From contig NZ_MSCV01000011.1 in NCBI RefSeq assembly GCF_002005105.1, positions 62,001-126,000 of the forward strand: a DNA stretch of 64,000 nt, read 5' to 3'. The notes under the pieces were generated by a model. It saw only the letters and a list, made by a program, of their open reading frames with translations. It was not told where the DNA came from and ran no database searches. Position numbers and translations under genes: made by a program. Below are positions 47,411 to 55,568 of this stretch, in pieces. The number at the start of each line of letters is the position of its first letter. Within the stretch, counting starts at the first letter, position 1. Source of the stretch: Methylocaldum sp. 14B (lineage in GTDB: Bacteria; Pseudomonadota; Gammaproteobacteria; Methylococcales; Methylococcaceae).

Positions 47411-47851
47411 TCAGCCACTTCCAAGCCCAATCCGCGCGCGCTGCTCATCCCACAACGCCGGCGGGTCCACCGCCAAGTCGAACAGGGTGATGTGATTCGG
47501 CAGCGTATCGTCCAGGATCGCGGCCACGATGTCCGGCGCCAGCGTGGTGAGGTTGACCATCCGGCTCACGTAGCTGTTGTCGATCCCCTCCCGCGCGGCG
47601 ATCTCCTTCAGTGATTTCGCTTCCCCCGACTCGAGCATGGCCAGCCAGCGATGCCCCCTCGCCAGCGCCAACTGGAGCGGCGTCGGGGTTACGTCCCACG
47701 GCCGCACGGGAGCGGTTTCGCCGCTCGGCAGCGTGACCAGCTTGCGCCCGCTGCGGCGTTTGATCTGGATCGGCACGGACAGGGTCAACCTGCCGTCACT
47801 CGTCTGGAGGATGTCCGGCTCGCCGGTCTTCAGGATGCGGATGTCACTCAT
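47411..47851 (-). CDS. ParB-like HTH protein of the recombinase cassette
   Basis: 146 residues. The core AKSLKEIAAREGIDNSYVSRMVNLTTLAPDIVAAILDD is a KorB/ParB-type helix-turn-helix. The N-terminal part (LTLSVPIQIKRRSGRKLVTLPSG) is beta-rich. It may regulate or assist the serine recombinase, with which it overlaps by 4 bases (47848-47851) in the same direction. No nuclease or CTPase motif of full ParB is present. Confidence 0.7.
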   Translation of the reverse strand: MSDIRILKTGEPDILQTSDGRLTLSVPIQIKRRSGRKLVTLPSGETAPVRPWDVTPTPLQLALARGHRWLAMLESGEAKSLKEIAAREGIDNSYVSRMVNLTTLAPDIVAAILDDTLPNHITLFDLAVDPPALWDEQRARIGLGSG

Positions 47852-49203
47852 GCCAGCGCCTCCTCCGTCTGCTCGGCGGGCTCGGGACGCAGCTCCAGCA
47901 CCAGACGCTCGATGCCGTTGGCGCGCAACCGCACCTCGAGGTCGTTGGGCGACACGATCACTTTCTCGACCAGCAGCCGGACGATTCGGCTCTGCTCCGC
48001 AGGAAACAGCTGATCCCAGATCGCGTCGAGCCGGGTCATGGCCACCGTGACCTGCGCCTCGTCCAGGGTCGGGTCGAGCTCGATCGCCTGCGGCAACACC
48101 TCGCCCAAGAGATCGGGCGCGCGCAGGATCGCGCGCAGCTGGTCGAGGACCGCCGATTCCAGTTCGGCGGCCGGTAGGCGCGGCAACCCGGACGCTCCCG
48201 CATGCTCCTTGCAGTCTCGTTGCGGAACGTAATAGCGATACCGGCGCCCGTTCTTCTTCGTGGTGTGCCAGGGCGACAGCGCCCGGCCATCGTTGCCGAA
48301 CACGATGCCCTTGAGCAGATAGGGAACGGTCGCCCGCGTGGTGTTACCGCGGACCCGGCCGTTGGTGGCCAGGATGGCGTGAGCCCGGTCCCAAAGCTCC
48401 CGCTCGATGATCGGCGGATGCTCGGCCGGGTACCACTGCTCCTTGTGGCGCAGTTCACCGAGGTAGGTACGGTTGTTGAGCAGCTTGTACACCAGGCTCT
48501 TGTCGATCGGCTTGCCTTCCCTGACTTTGCCGTCCTGCGTGGTCCACGCCTTCGACGTCACGCCGTCCAGCCTCAACTCCTTGACCAGCATCGTGCTGGA
48601 GCCGAGTTCGACGAAACGTTGGAAGATGTGGCGGACCAGCTTGGCCTCGCTTTCGTTTGGGACCAGCCGGCGGTTCTCGACGTCGTAGCCAAGTGGCGGC
48701 ACGCCGCCCATCCACATGCCCTTGCGCTTGCTGGCGGAGATCTTGTCGCGGATGCGCTCGCCGGTCACCTCCCGCTCGAACTGGGCGAAGGACAGGAGGA
48801 TGTTCAGCATCAGCCGCCCCATCGACGTGGTGGTGTTGAACTGCTGCGTGACCGAGACGAAGGACACGCCATAGCGCTCGAACACATCCACCATCTTGGA
48901 GAAATCGGCGAGGCTGCGTGTCAGGCGATCGATCTTGTAGACCACCACGATGTCGATCTTGCCGGCCTCGATGTCGGCGAGTAGCCGACGCAGCGCCGGC
49001 CGGTCCATGTTGCCGCCCGAGAACGCGGGATCGTCGTAGTCGTCGGCGACCGGAATCCAGCCCTCGGCGCGTTGGCTGGCGATGTAGGCATGGCCCGCGT
49101 CGCGCTGTGCATCGATGGAGTTGTATTCCTGGTCCAGACCTTCGTCGGTGGACTTGCGCGTGTAGACGGCGCAGCGCATGCGACGCTTCAGAACTTCGCT
49201 CAT
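47848..49203 (-). CDS. Large serine recombinase (phage/ICE-type)
   Basis: 451 residues from the ATG at 49201-49203 (MSEVLKRRMRCAVYTRKSTDEG). The N-terminal resolvase domain has the catalytic Ser in YTRKSTDEGLDQEYNSIDAQ and further active-site Arg in KIDRLTRSLADF and ERIRDKISASKRKGMW. Then a recombinase domain (YLLKGIVFGNDGRALSPWHT, with a Cys in RDCKEHAG) and a C-terminal coiled coil. It catalyses integration/excision between attachment sites. The translation start overlaps the DUF2924 stop (ATGA) and the longer frame is rejected. The annealing att sites are not identified. Confidence 0.9.
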   Translation of the reverse strand: MSEVLKRRMRCAVYTRKSTDEGLDQEYNSIDAQRDAGHAYIASQRAEGWIPVADDYDDPAFSGGNMDRPALRRLLADIEAGKIDIVVVYKIDRLTRSLADFSKMVDVFERYGVSFVSVTQQFNTTTSMGRLMLNILLSFAQFEREVTGERIRDKISASKRKGMWMGGVPPLGYDVENRRLVPNESEAKLVRHIFQRFVELGSSTMLVKELRLDGVTSKAWTTQDGKVREGKPIDKSLVYKLLNNRTYLGELRHKEQWYPAEHPPIIERELWDRAHAILATNGRVRGNTTRATVPYLLKGIVFGNDGRALSPWHTTKKNGRRYRYYVPQRDCKEHAGASGLPRLPAAELESAVLDQLRAILRAPDLLGEVLPQAIELDPTLDEAQVTVAMTRLDAIWDQLFPAEQSRIVRLLVEKVIVSPNDLEVRLRANGIERLVLELRPEPAEQTEEALA

Positions 49204-49700
49204 CGCCGGCCTCCCTTCCTCGCGCCGGGCTTGGGATTGGCCGACGGCTTGAGGCCGAAGAACAGCGGACCGGACCACCGTGTGCCCGTGATCTCGCGGG
49301 CGATCATCGAAAGGCTGGCGAAGGTGCGGCCCTGGAATTCGTACTGACCATCGGCCATCGAGACCACCCTGTACTCGACACCCTTGTATTCCCGGGTCAG
49401 CACCGTGCCGGCCGCAGGGCGGTAATCGCGGTCGCGCTTCCTGACCTTGCCGGTTTCCACCAGATCGGCGATCCGCCGCTTGTTGCGATCCAGCAGGCAG
49501 GCGTTGGCTTTGCGGAATTCCGCTTCCTGCAGCCGGTACGCAATGCGTCGCTCAAGGAACTGGCGGTTGTGCGTGGGCGCGTCCTCACCGACCAGCTTTT
49601 TCCAGAGCACCTTGATCTCGGCCATCGGAAGCTCGGGCAATCGGGCGATTTGCCCCGCCACCGATGGCGGCGTTGAAAACGTCTCTTTCGGCGTACTCAT
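49200..49700 (-). CDS. DUF2924 protein, recombinase-associated
   Basis: 166 residues, basic. It contains LPMAEIKVLWKKLVGEDAPTHNRQFLERRIAYRLQEA, then YRPAAGTVLTREYKGVEYRVVSMADGQYEFQGRTFASLSMIAREITGTRWSGPLFFGL, the family core. DUF2924 genes almost always precede large serine recombinases on mobile elements and probably act as an accessory DNA-binding or directionality factor, not proven. Overlaps both neighbours by four bases, as a tight operon. Confidence 0.88.
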   Translation of the reverse strand: MSTPKETFSTPPSVAGQIARLPELPMAEIKVLWKKLVGEDAPTHNRQFLERRIAYRLQEAEFRKANACLLDRNKRRIADLVETGKVRKRDRDYRPAAGTVLTREYKGVEYRVVSMADGQYEFQGRTFASLSMIAREITGTRWSGPLFFGLKPSANPKPGARKGGRR

Positions 49701-49915
49701 TCTGACTCCGTAGTTGTCTTGTTGACGGGGTCTGAATGAACGCGCTGGTTGCCGGAAAAGCCAAGCTCAAACTCGCTCTCTGCGGCTATGTTTGCGGACT
49801 GCGCAGCACCGGCGTTGCGCAAGCGCACCAGCCCGTTTGCCAGCAGGGACGCAATTTCGCGCCGGCGCTGCTCCGGCGTCATCCGGTCGGGTGGTAGGTG
49901 GTTGAATCGATGCAT
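49697..49915 (-). CDS. Small first ORF of the recombinase operon
   Basis: 72 residues from the ATG at 49913-49915 (MHRFNHLPPDRMTPEQRRREIASLLANGLVRLRN), with AGGA 9 bases upstream; a 10-codon longer frame exists. The N-terminal half is a helical segment with many Arg, the C-terminal half polar. Its stop overlaps the DUF2924 start. Small ORFs in this position are usual in such cassettes; function unknown. Confidence 0.6.
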   Translation of the reverse strand: MHRFNHLPPDRMTPEQRRREIASLLANGLVRLRNAGAAQSANIAAESEFELGFSGNQRVHSDPVNKTTTESE

Positions 49916-50040
49916 CGGTAGCGGTCCTGTCTGTCCAACTCGCATGACGCGAAATTGTCCGGATGGACCGCCGCCGACACCATCAGGGAGTTTCGGAGGC
50001 GTGCGGACTGATGCGGGCTGTGGCGAAAAGTAGGTTCCTG

Positions 50041-51255
50041 TCAGTTCGATAAATGACGGGCGAGGATCGTCTTCACCAGCGAATCTCCGGGCTGAGCGCT
50101 GGCGATCATTTCCCGGATCTGCTCGTTGACGCGCTGGGCAGGGACGCCTGCGCCTGCCGCCGCCTGCGTGACTGCCGAATACGCATCGAGCACATCAGCC
50201 CCGGTGATGTCGTAGCCATATCCGAGGGAGATCCAGTGCAACGCGGCCAGGCCGGCGGCGAGCGCGAAGTCAGGCTGCTTCACGGCACAATCGCGGGCGG
50301 CGCGGGTCAAGGTGCGCGGATCGGTCGGGCTGCGTGTCGCCAGTTCAGCAGCCACGGTGAAGAGACCCGCGTCCTTGGCAGCGGCAAACCATTTGCCTTC
50401 GGCGCCGGGCGTGCTGGCAATCAGGTCGCGCAGGATCTCTTCCGGCAGCTTGTCGGGATACTTCTTGGCAATGGCACGAAACGTCGCCAGGTTCGTTGTG
50501 CCCTGATTCGCCTCCAAGGCATAGCGCCGGTAGGCTTCGTCGATCAACCCGGAGGACAACAGGAGGGCCTCGCAGGCTTGCGCGATCTGCCAACCCGGGT
50601 CATTGAGACCACGTGATTCCTCGGCGTAGCGGATCGCTTCCGCCTTCTTGCCCATCGCCGACAGTGCCTTCACACCCCAGCGCCGGTCGTGCCACCACTT
50701 GAAAGGCGCCTTGTCGAGCAACGCCAGCAGTTCCTGATGGCGGCCTGCCGCACACAGGGATGCCAGGCAGGCGCTCGTGCCCTTGAAGAATCCGTGGCCA
50801 GACGCCTTCGGGCTCCATACGCTTTCGACGACCGGCATGAACTCGTCGGCCCAGTGTGACGCCAGCTCCGGGGTCACGCACAGCTCGCCCCAGTAGTCGC
50901 CCAGTAGTTCGATGTAGGGCATTTCGTCGTCTTGCAGCGCCTGCCACAAACGCTCCAGCCAGCGTCGCCGCATCTGTGGCTCGACATCCGCTTTGACGAT
51001 GATGGGCACCAGGGTGTCGATGGCCTTGTTGACGGCCGAACCCAGGGCGCCCGATGAGCTGTCCACTTGCTCCAGGGCTGGCGAGAGCTTTTCCAGCAGG
51101 GTGATGGCGCCCTCAGCTGCGAGAACAGGCTCCTTGCGTGCGACCTGCTTGATCTCCGCGATGGCTTCCTTGATCCGCTGCACCGGCGTGTCGGATCGCC
51201 AGCCGAACGCATGACGGCGAAAACGGGAGGTGAATTGCCACTTGTGGGCGCTCAC
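50041..51255 (-). CDS. Unknown protein downstream of ImmA, helical-repeat type
   Basis: 404 residues from the GTG at 51253-51255 (VSAHKWQFTSRFRRHAFGW); the upstream frame overlaps the ImmA gene and is poorer. All-alpha, with successive helices resembling a TPR/HEAT-like solenoid: RRRWLERLWQALQDDEMPYIELLGDYWGELCV, RHQELLALLDKAPFKWWHDRRWG, AIRYAEESRGLNDPGWQIAQACEALLLSSGLIDEAYRRYAL. No catalytic motif seen. It begins 17 bases after the ImmA stop, so the same operon. It may be the partner or target of the ImmA protease; inference only. Confidence 0.7.
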   Translation of the reverse strand: MSAHKWQFTSRFRRHAFGWRSDTPVQRIKEAIAEIKQVARKEPVLAAEGAITLLEKLSPALEQVDSSSGALGSAVNKAIDTLVPIIVKADVEPQMRRRWLERLWQALQDDEMPYIELLGDYWGELCVTPELASHWADEFMPVVESVWSPKASGHGFFKGTSACLASLCAAGRHQELLALLDKAPFKWWHDRRWGVKALSAMGKKAEAIRYAEESRGLNDPGWQIAQACEALLLSSGLIDEAYRRYALEANQGTTNLATFRAIAKKYPDKLPEEILRDLIASTPGAEGKWFAAAKDAGLFTVAAELATRSPTDPRTLTRAARDCAVKQPDFALAAGLAALHWISLGYGYDITGADVLDAYSAVTQAAAGAGVPAQRVNEQIREMIASAQPGDSLVKTILARHLSN

Positions 51256-51272
51256 GATCGATCCGCCATGGG

Positions 51273-52184
51273 CTACCGCACCGGATACTGGCCGTTGCGA
51301 ATGAAACGATCGTAGGTGTCTTCCTCCGGCTCCTCGTCGTCCTGGCGCGCGCCCTGCCATTCGGCCTCGGGCAGCACCAGCAGGGTCAATGTGTAGTCGT
51401 ATTGGGCAGCGACGCGGGTCATTTCGGTGATCGGCATGGTGGCAGGTTCACGGGCAAACCAGGACTGGGCACGCCCCGTCCGGCTGTCGGCCATGTCAAA
51501 GGCGTTGTAGCTGTGCGCCAGAGCATCGTGCGGCAGCTCGATGGTGTTCCTGCGGGTCGCGAAGTAGGCGCCAGACCTGAGCGCCGCCTTGTTCGACTTG
51601 GCCCACAGCATGTGGTCGTCGCGGCTGGCGACCAGCACTGCCCGCTTGGGCGCGATCTCGGTCCAGCGCAGAGCTGCCGCGGTCAACGAGACGCCGTAGC
51701 GGTCGGCGCAGTGACCCAGCAGATCGAAGCTGATCGGCTGCCCGTCGACCTGACGCCGAAAGTCGTCCAGCGGCATCAGCAGGGTCGACGCGAAAAGATC
51801 TGCCTCGGCCTCGATGTCCCGCTCGTCGTTGTCACCGGTCTCGATGTCGTCGTCACCGCACTCGAAACGATCCTGCTGATGGCGATGGAGGATGTAGTGA
51901 CCGAACTCGTGCGCGATCGTGAAGCGCTTGCGTCCCTCCGATGGAGTGGCGCTGTTGTAGAGGATCAGCCACTTCGACCGCGTCTTGTTGGCCGCCAGGA
52001 GGCCGTCGAAGCCGTCCAGATCCTCCCCCCGGATCTTGTCGATCGGCGAGTCGGCGAAACACTGGCGCGAGTACTCCAGGGCGAGCTCATCGACCTTGAC
52101 GGGAAACCGATCCGCCCCGAGAACCGTGTTGAGCATGGCCGAGATGCGGTTGGCCTCGGCCATGGGCTTCTTGGCCTCTGTCAT
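51273..52184 (-). CDS. ImmA/IrrE family metallo-endopeptidase
   Basis: 303 residues. The zinc protease motif is FTIAHEFGHYILHRH (HExxH type, HEFGH) with the third ligand region DIEAEADLFASTLLMPLDDF. A C-terminal domain of about 130 residues follows. In ICEBs1 the ImmA protease cleaves the ImmR repressor to induce the element; here the adjacent XRE gene, overlapping by four bases, would be the substrate. It could thus be a stress-triggered switch of the island. The last part (PEAEWQGARQDDEEPEED) is acidic. Confidence 0.88.
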   Translation of the reverse strand: MTEAKKPMAEANRISAMLNTVLGADRFPVKVDELALEYSRQCFADSPIDKIRGEDLDGFDGLLAANKTRSKWLILYNSATPSEGRKRFTIAHEFGHYILHRHQQDRFECGDDDIETGDNDERDIEAEADLFASTLLMPLDDFRRQVDGQPISFDLLGHCADRYGVSLTAAALRWTEIAPKRAVLVASRDDHMLWAKSNKAALRSGAYFATRRNTIELPHDALAHSYNAFDMADSRTGRAQSWFAREPATMPITEMTRVAAQYDYTLTLLVLPEAEWQGARQDDEEPEEDTYDRFIRNGQYPVR

Positions 52185-52501
52185 TCATCTTCCCACGCGT
52201 CGAGAATCTTGCGGATCTTCTTCTTGTCCGGCTCGGACATGCTTTTGTACTTACGGAAGAAGGCCTCATCGAGCACTTCTTCGTCCGGCGTGGTCGCCGA
52301 CTCGGTGAGCAGGAATTCTGTAGTCACCTCGAGTACGGCAGCGATCTTGCCGATCTTCTCAGCCGAGGGCTTCGGTTCGTCCTTGTTCTCCAGCTCCCAG
52401 ATGTAGCTCTTGCTGGAGTCGGTCAGTTCGGCCAACTGCTCAAGGCTGAGCTTCTTCTGTTTCCGCAATGCGCGGATCTTGTCCCCCAAGGGCGATGGCA
52501 C
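52181..52501 (-). CDS. XRE-family repressor paired with ImmA
   Basis: 106 residues. N-terminal HTH_3/XRE domain: LGDKIRALRKQKKLSLEQLAELTDSSKSYIWELENKDEPKPS, then IGKIAAVLEVTTEFLLTES. The rest (DEAFFRKYKSMSEPDKKKIRKILDAWEDE) is an acidic tail, perhaps the site cut by ImmA. It should bind the CGAACGTTCG palindromes in front of it and control both its own operon and the divergent gene pair. ATG at 52499-52501; overlaps ImmA start (ATGA). Confidence 0.9.
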   Translation of the reverse strand: MPSPLGDKIRALRKQKKLSLEQLAELTDSSKSYIWELENKDEPKPSAEKIGKIAAVLEVTTEFLLTESATTPDEEVLDEAFFRKYKSMSEPDKKKIRKILDAWEDE

Positions 52502-52548
52502 CGGTATCTCCTAATCGTTCTGCGTCAGGCCGAAGATGTTACCACTAC

Positions 52549-52627
52549 GCCGAACGATTTCGTACCTGCTTGACAAACCCAGCATCAGTCCGAGACAATC
52601 CGAAACGTTCGGCACACCGAACGTTCG
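52549..52627. promoter_or_regulatory. Shared operator/promoter region of XRE operon and divergent pair
   Basis: Three copies of the half-site CGAACG-type dyad: CGAACGATTTCG at 52551-52562, CGAAACGTTCGG at 52601-52612 and CGAACGTTCG at 52618-52627. Plus-strand promoter candidate: TTGACA (52570-52575) with GACAAT (52594-52599) at 18 bases, directly before the last two dyads, so bound repressor would block it. The dyads are the likely XRE binding sites. Confidence 0.65.
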
Positions 52628-52687
52628 CGTCCTTGGTGGGATGTGGCGGCGCCGGGCATCGTCCGTTTGAAGAAGGAGAAGAAAGGC

Positions 52688-53911
52688 ATGACCGCGTTCA
52701 ACCCTCGTCACCTCGCCCGTCAGGTTCCGGCCACCACTTGGCAGGCGTATCTGTCCTCCCGTTCCATCGCCATCCCCGAATCTTTTGACTGGAACGCCGA
52801 GGAAAAGGCATTTTCCGATGCCCTGATCGCCCTCCTGGAGGAACTCGAACCGGATCAACAGGCACTGCTGCACGCGGAACTGCGCCATGCCCACGCCCTC
52901 GCGACCCAGAAAGGCATCGATGCGATCCTCAACGCCAGCGACAACGACGCGGCCATTCGGGAGGACTTCGGAAAACTGCGCAACCACGCCGAACGGGCCT
53001 TGTGGGTGCTGGTGAACTGGCCGAACACCTTCATGACGGCGGAGGCGCTGCTCCAATTCGATCTCGGCGTCGGCAAGCGGTCGTGGAAACGGCAAGCCAT
53101 CAAGGTGACCGAGCCGGTGTCCCGAGAGGCTGCCGACATCGAGGGATTGCAGGCCGCCTTGTCCGAGGTGCTCTCGAAACGCAAGGGACCACGGCGCGCC
53201 TGCCATGTGGACGTCTGCGACCGTCACCTGGACGGCGGTGTGCAGATCAGCGTCTACGTGGAGGACGATCCCAACGATCTGGTGGAGTTCGTCGAGGAGG
53301 GCATGCGCCGCCGAACGACCCGCCCGGCGACCAATCTCGCGCTGGTCTACTTTCCCGCATCCGGCATCGTCGACACCGTCGGCCGGGGCGGCGCCAAGGT
53401 CCACCAGCCGCTGGTGACGCTCTTCGCACGCCATCTGCTGAAACAGGAGGTCAAGCCCGAGGCAGTGAAGCAGCCGATGTTCTATCTCAACCGGCTGCGG
53501 CACGGCTTGGACCTTCCGGAGGACAGCGACATCGACCTCGCCGCCCACGGCATTGATCGCATTCGCCTCCGCCGCGCCCGGCTCAGGAGCACGAGGGCGC
53601 CGATCTGCGACTTCTGGGTAGGCGTACCGGCGGATCAGGCCGAACACTGCGTGCTCGCTGCATCGAGCGCCCACCTGAAGGACCACGACCTGTTCCGCGG
53701 TCCGTTCAATATCGTCGAGGCCCTCATCAGCATCTACTTCGCCCCTGCCGAGGTGGGCAAGCGCGGTCGCGTACTGAACATCGACCTCAAGCAATCGGGG
53801 ATCTCCAACCTCCAGGACATGGCAGAGGAGGACGCCAAGCTCGCTGAGCGCCTCCTGCGTGCCTGGCGCGTCTCCGAACCGACCGAAGTCGAACTGGCCC
53901 TGGTCGCGTAG
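52688..53911 (+). CDS. Unrecognised protein, first of an XRE-controlled gene pair
   Basis: 407 residues from the ATG at 52688 (MTAFNPRHLARQVP), with GAAGGAGAAG upstream. Central part: HVDVCDRHLDGGVQISVYVEDDPNDLVEFVEEG, then TTRPATNLALVYFPASGIVDTVGRGGAKVHQPLVTLFARHLL, and a late FWVGVPADQAEHCVLAASS. No Walker, nuclease or HTH motif is clear. It is cytoplasmic, with mixed alpha/beta composition. The following gene starts 8 bases later. Position next to repressor/protease suggests a defence or element-control cargo; function unknown. Confidence 0.7.
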   Translation: MTAFNPRHLARQVPATTWQAYLSSRSIAIPESFDWNAEEKAFSDALIALLEELEPDQQALLHAELRHAHALATQKGIDAILNASDNDAAIREDFGKLRNHAERALWVLVNWPNTFMTAEALLQFDLGVGKRSWKRQAIKVTEPVSREAADIEGLQAALSEVLSKRKGPRRACHVDVCDRHLDGGVQISVYVEDDPNDLVEFVEEGMRRRTTRPATNLALVYFPASGIVDTVGRGGAKVHQPLVTLFARHLLKQEVKPEAVKQPMFYLNRLRHGLDLPEDSDIDLAAHGIDRIRLRRARLRSTRAPICDFWVGVPADQAEHCVLAASSAHLKDHDLFRGPFNIVEALISIYFAPAEVGKRGRVLNIDLKQSGISNLQDMAEEDAKLAERLLRAWRVSEPTEVELALVA

Positions 53912-53919
53912 AAGCCGCC

Positions 53920-54876
53920 GTGCAAGCACGCAACGACATCGCCTTCGGCCTGCTCTGCGGGCTCGTCGAGGAATCCGAGGAAAGCCTCCATCCGGATGCC
54001 GCCCGGTATTCCGGACAAATGGATGCCTATCGGCATCTCCTCGACCTCGGCGCCCTCGGGGCGGGCGACGGTGTCGGATCGAGCATTCTCTGTCCCTGGT
54101 GCGGAATGGGCGATCTGGAGGGGATTCGCTTCGAGCAAGGAGGCCGCCAGGGGTACTGCACGGACTGCGGCTGGGTGGATCTGGCCAGTGATCAAGTGAC
54201 ACGGCTCAGGGTAGACATCACGCGCATCGTCCGCTGGCTCGCCTCGGCCCTGGGCCTTGCGGGACGGTATCAACATGAAGAGCTGGTTCCGACAGCGCTG
54301 TGGCGCCTGGGCGAGATCGAACATCGGCGAAAGCGGCGCATTATCTTCTTCGGTCGAAGGCTGAACGACCCGGCCTTGACGCCCATCATCGAACATCGAC
54401 TTCGCACTGCCTGCGCACCGGGTTGCGGCGTCCTCATCACCACTACACCCGACGTCGCCCAAGCGATCCAGGCCGCCGGCCATCTCGTCGTTCCGCTGCG
54501 TGCCGTGGCGCATCTCCGCAAGGCCGGCTTCGTCATCGAGAATCTCGACGCATACCTCGACGGCTCCGCCGGGATCGGCGAACGGGATTCGGAAACCTCC
54601 CTGCGGCTCATGCACTCCGGCCGCATCGCACTGATCGACGGAGAGCGGCACGCACTGTCGCCCCAGGTCTACCGCTTTCTTTCGGTACTCGCGCAGGGCG
54701 GCGGCGATCCCGTCCATAAACGCACCATCGCCGACGCCTTGGAAATCGATGTCGACAAGTGCAAGGGCGCGGACATCTGCAAGCGGCACAAGGCCGTCTA
54801 CCGCACCTTCGTCGCCCACGACAACGACGGTCACTATTGGCTGAAACCCGAATTCGTCAACGACCAAAGGAGGTGA
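53920..54876 (+). CDS. Unrecognised zinc-ribbon protein with C-terminal winged-helix-like region
   Basis: 318 residues; the start is GTG (VQARNDIAFGLLCG). A zinc ribbon SILCPWCGMGDLEG ... RQGYCTDCGWVDL lies at about residues 55-85. The middle (RRIIFFGRRLNDPALTPIIEHRLRTACAPGCGVLITTTPDVAQAIQAAGHLVVPLRAVAHLRK) looks like a Rossmann-like nucleotide or sensor fold; the end (ALSPQVYRFLSVLAQGGGDPVHKRTIADALEIDVDKCKG) is like a winged helix of response regulators. It may bind DNA. It works with the preceding gene, judging from the 8-base gap. Function unknown. Confidence 0.68.
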   Translation: MQARNDIAFGLLCGLVEESEESLHPDAARYSGQMDAYRHLLDLGALGAGDGVGSSILCPWCGMGDLEGIRFEQGGRQGYCTDCGWVDLASDQVTRLRVDITRIVRWLASALGLAGRYQHEELVPTALWRLGEIEHRRKRRIIFFGRRLNDPALTPIIEHRLRTACAPGCGVLITTTPDVAQAIQAAGHLVVPLRAVAHLRKAGFVIENLDAYLDGSAGIGERDSETSLRLMHSGRIALIDGERHALSPQVYRFLSVLAQGGGDPVHKRTIADALEIDVDKCKGADICKRHKAVYRTFVAHDNDGHYWLKPEFVNDQRR

Positions 54877-54941
54877 TGCACCCAACGAAGCGCAATCCTT
54901 TCATCCGGCAGTTCAACTTCGATCTGGATGAGGTAAATGAC

Positions 54942-55166
54942 ATGAGTGGTAAGAACCAGTGGGTCGTCCGCAACGGCGACAAGTGGGGTGTCCGGGGGGA
55001 AGGCAACGACCGCCTGACCTCCGTACACGATACACAACAGGAAGCCTTCGAGCGCGCACGCGACATCGCGCGCAACCAGGGCAGCGAGGTGCTCATCCAG
55101 GGCGAGGACGGGAAGATCCGCGAGCGCAACAGCTACGGCAAAGATCCGTTCCCGCCTCCCGGCTGA
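54942..55166 (+). CDS. DUF2188 protein
   Basis: 74 residues from the ATG at 54942 (MSGKNQWVVRNGDKWGVRGEGN); GAGG lies 9 bases upstream. A frame starting at 54876, overlapping the previous stop as TGATG, would add 22 residues without family match. The DUF2188 core VVRNGDKWGVRGEGNDRLTSVHDTQQEAFERARDIARNQGSEVLIQGEDGKIRERNSYG is complete. Function of this small, frequently island-borne family is unknown. Third gene of the XRE-controlled transcript, closed by a terminator. Confidence 0.82.
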   Translation: MSGKNQWVVRNGDKWGVRGEGNDRLTSVHDTQQEAFERARDIARNQGSEVLIQGEDGKIRERNSYGKDPFPPPG

Positions 55167-55190
55167 CCACCCCGCATTTCCACCCCCGAT

Positions 55191-55226
55191 AAGGGCCCGG
55201 AGCCAACCACTCCGGGCCTTTTTCTT
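55191..55226 (+). terminator. Rho-independent terminator after the DUF2188 gene
   Basis: AAGGGCCCGGAG (55191-55202) pairs with CTCCGGGCCTT (55210-55220) around CCAACCA and is followed by TTTCTTTTCC. It separates the XRE-controlled transcript from the phage-type module. The 190-base gap holds nothing else. Confidence 0.85.
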
Positions 55227-55355
55227 TTCCGGCTCTGCGCAGGGCCGATTTGCACGATTTGCCCGCCCATCCTGCCCGCTTTGCCCGCCGGTTTGTCCAC
55301 CCCCTGAAACCCAGAATGACCTCACGTTTCCGCAACAACCCGTAAGGAGCGAATC

Positions 55356-55568
55356 GTGAGTATCAAACACCTCAACCAACGCCAACTGGCCGACCGTTGG
55401 GGCGTCAGCGAAGCCACCCTGGAACGTTGGCGCTCCGAAGGAATCGGGCCGGTCTTTCTCAAGATCCAGGGGCGCGTGCTCTACCGCGTCGAGGACGTCG
55501 AGTCCTACGAGGCGGAGTGCCTGCGCAAGAGCACCTCCGAGCGCGTCGGCGCGGGAGGTGTGGCATGA
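55356..55568 (+). CDS. Excisionase/MerR-like small HTH protein
   Basis: 70 residues, GTG start (VSIKHLNQRQLADRWGVSE) with AAGGAG in front. The helix-turn-helix pattern is LNQRQLADRWGVSEATLERWRSEGIGPVFLKIQGRVLYRVEDVESYEAE, that of phage excisionases and AlpA-type regulators. Could act as directionality factor for the recombinase or as activator of the following module. Overlaps the next gene (ATGA). Confidence 0.82.
   Translation: MSIKHLNQRQLADRWGVSEATLERWRSEGIGPVFLKIQGRVLYRVEDVESYEAECLRKSTSERVGAGGVA

Noticed and set aside
52511-54202. Open frame of 563 codons on the minus strand opposite the unknown gene pair
   Set aside because: The plus-strand genes have ribosome sites, tight spacing and a zinc ribbon. 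The minus frame has no motif and covers the operator region.
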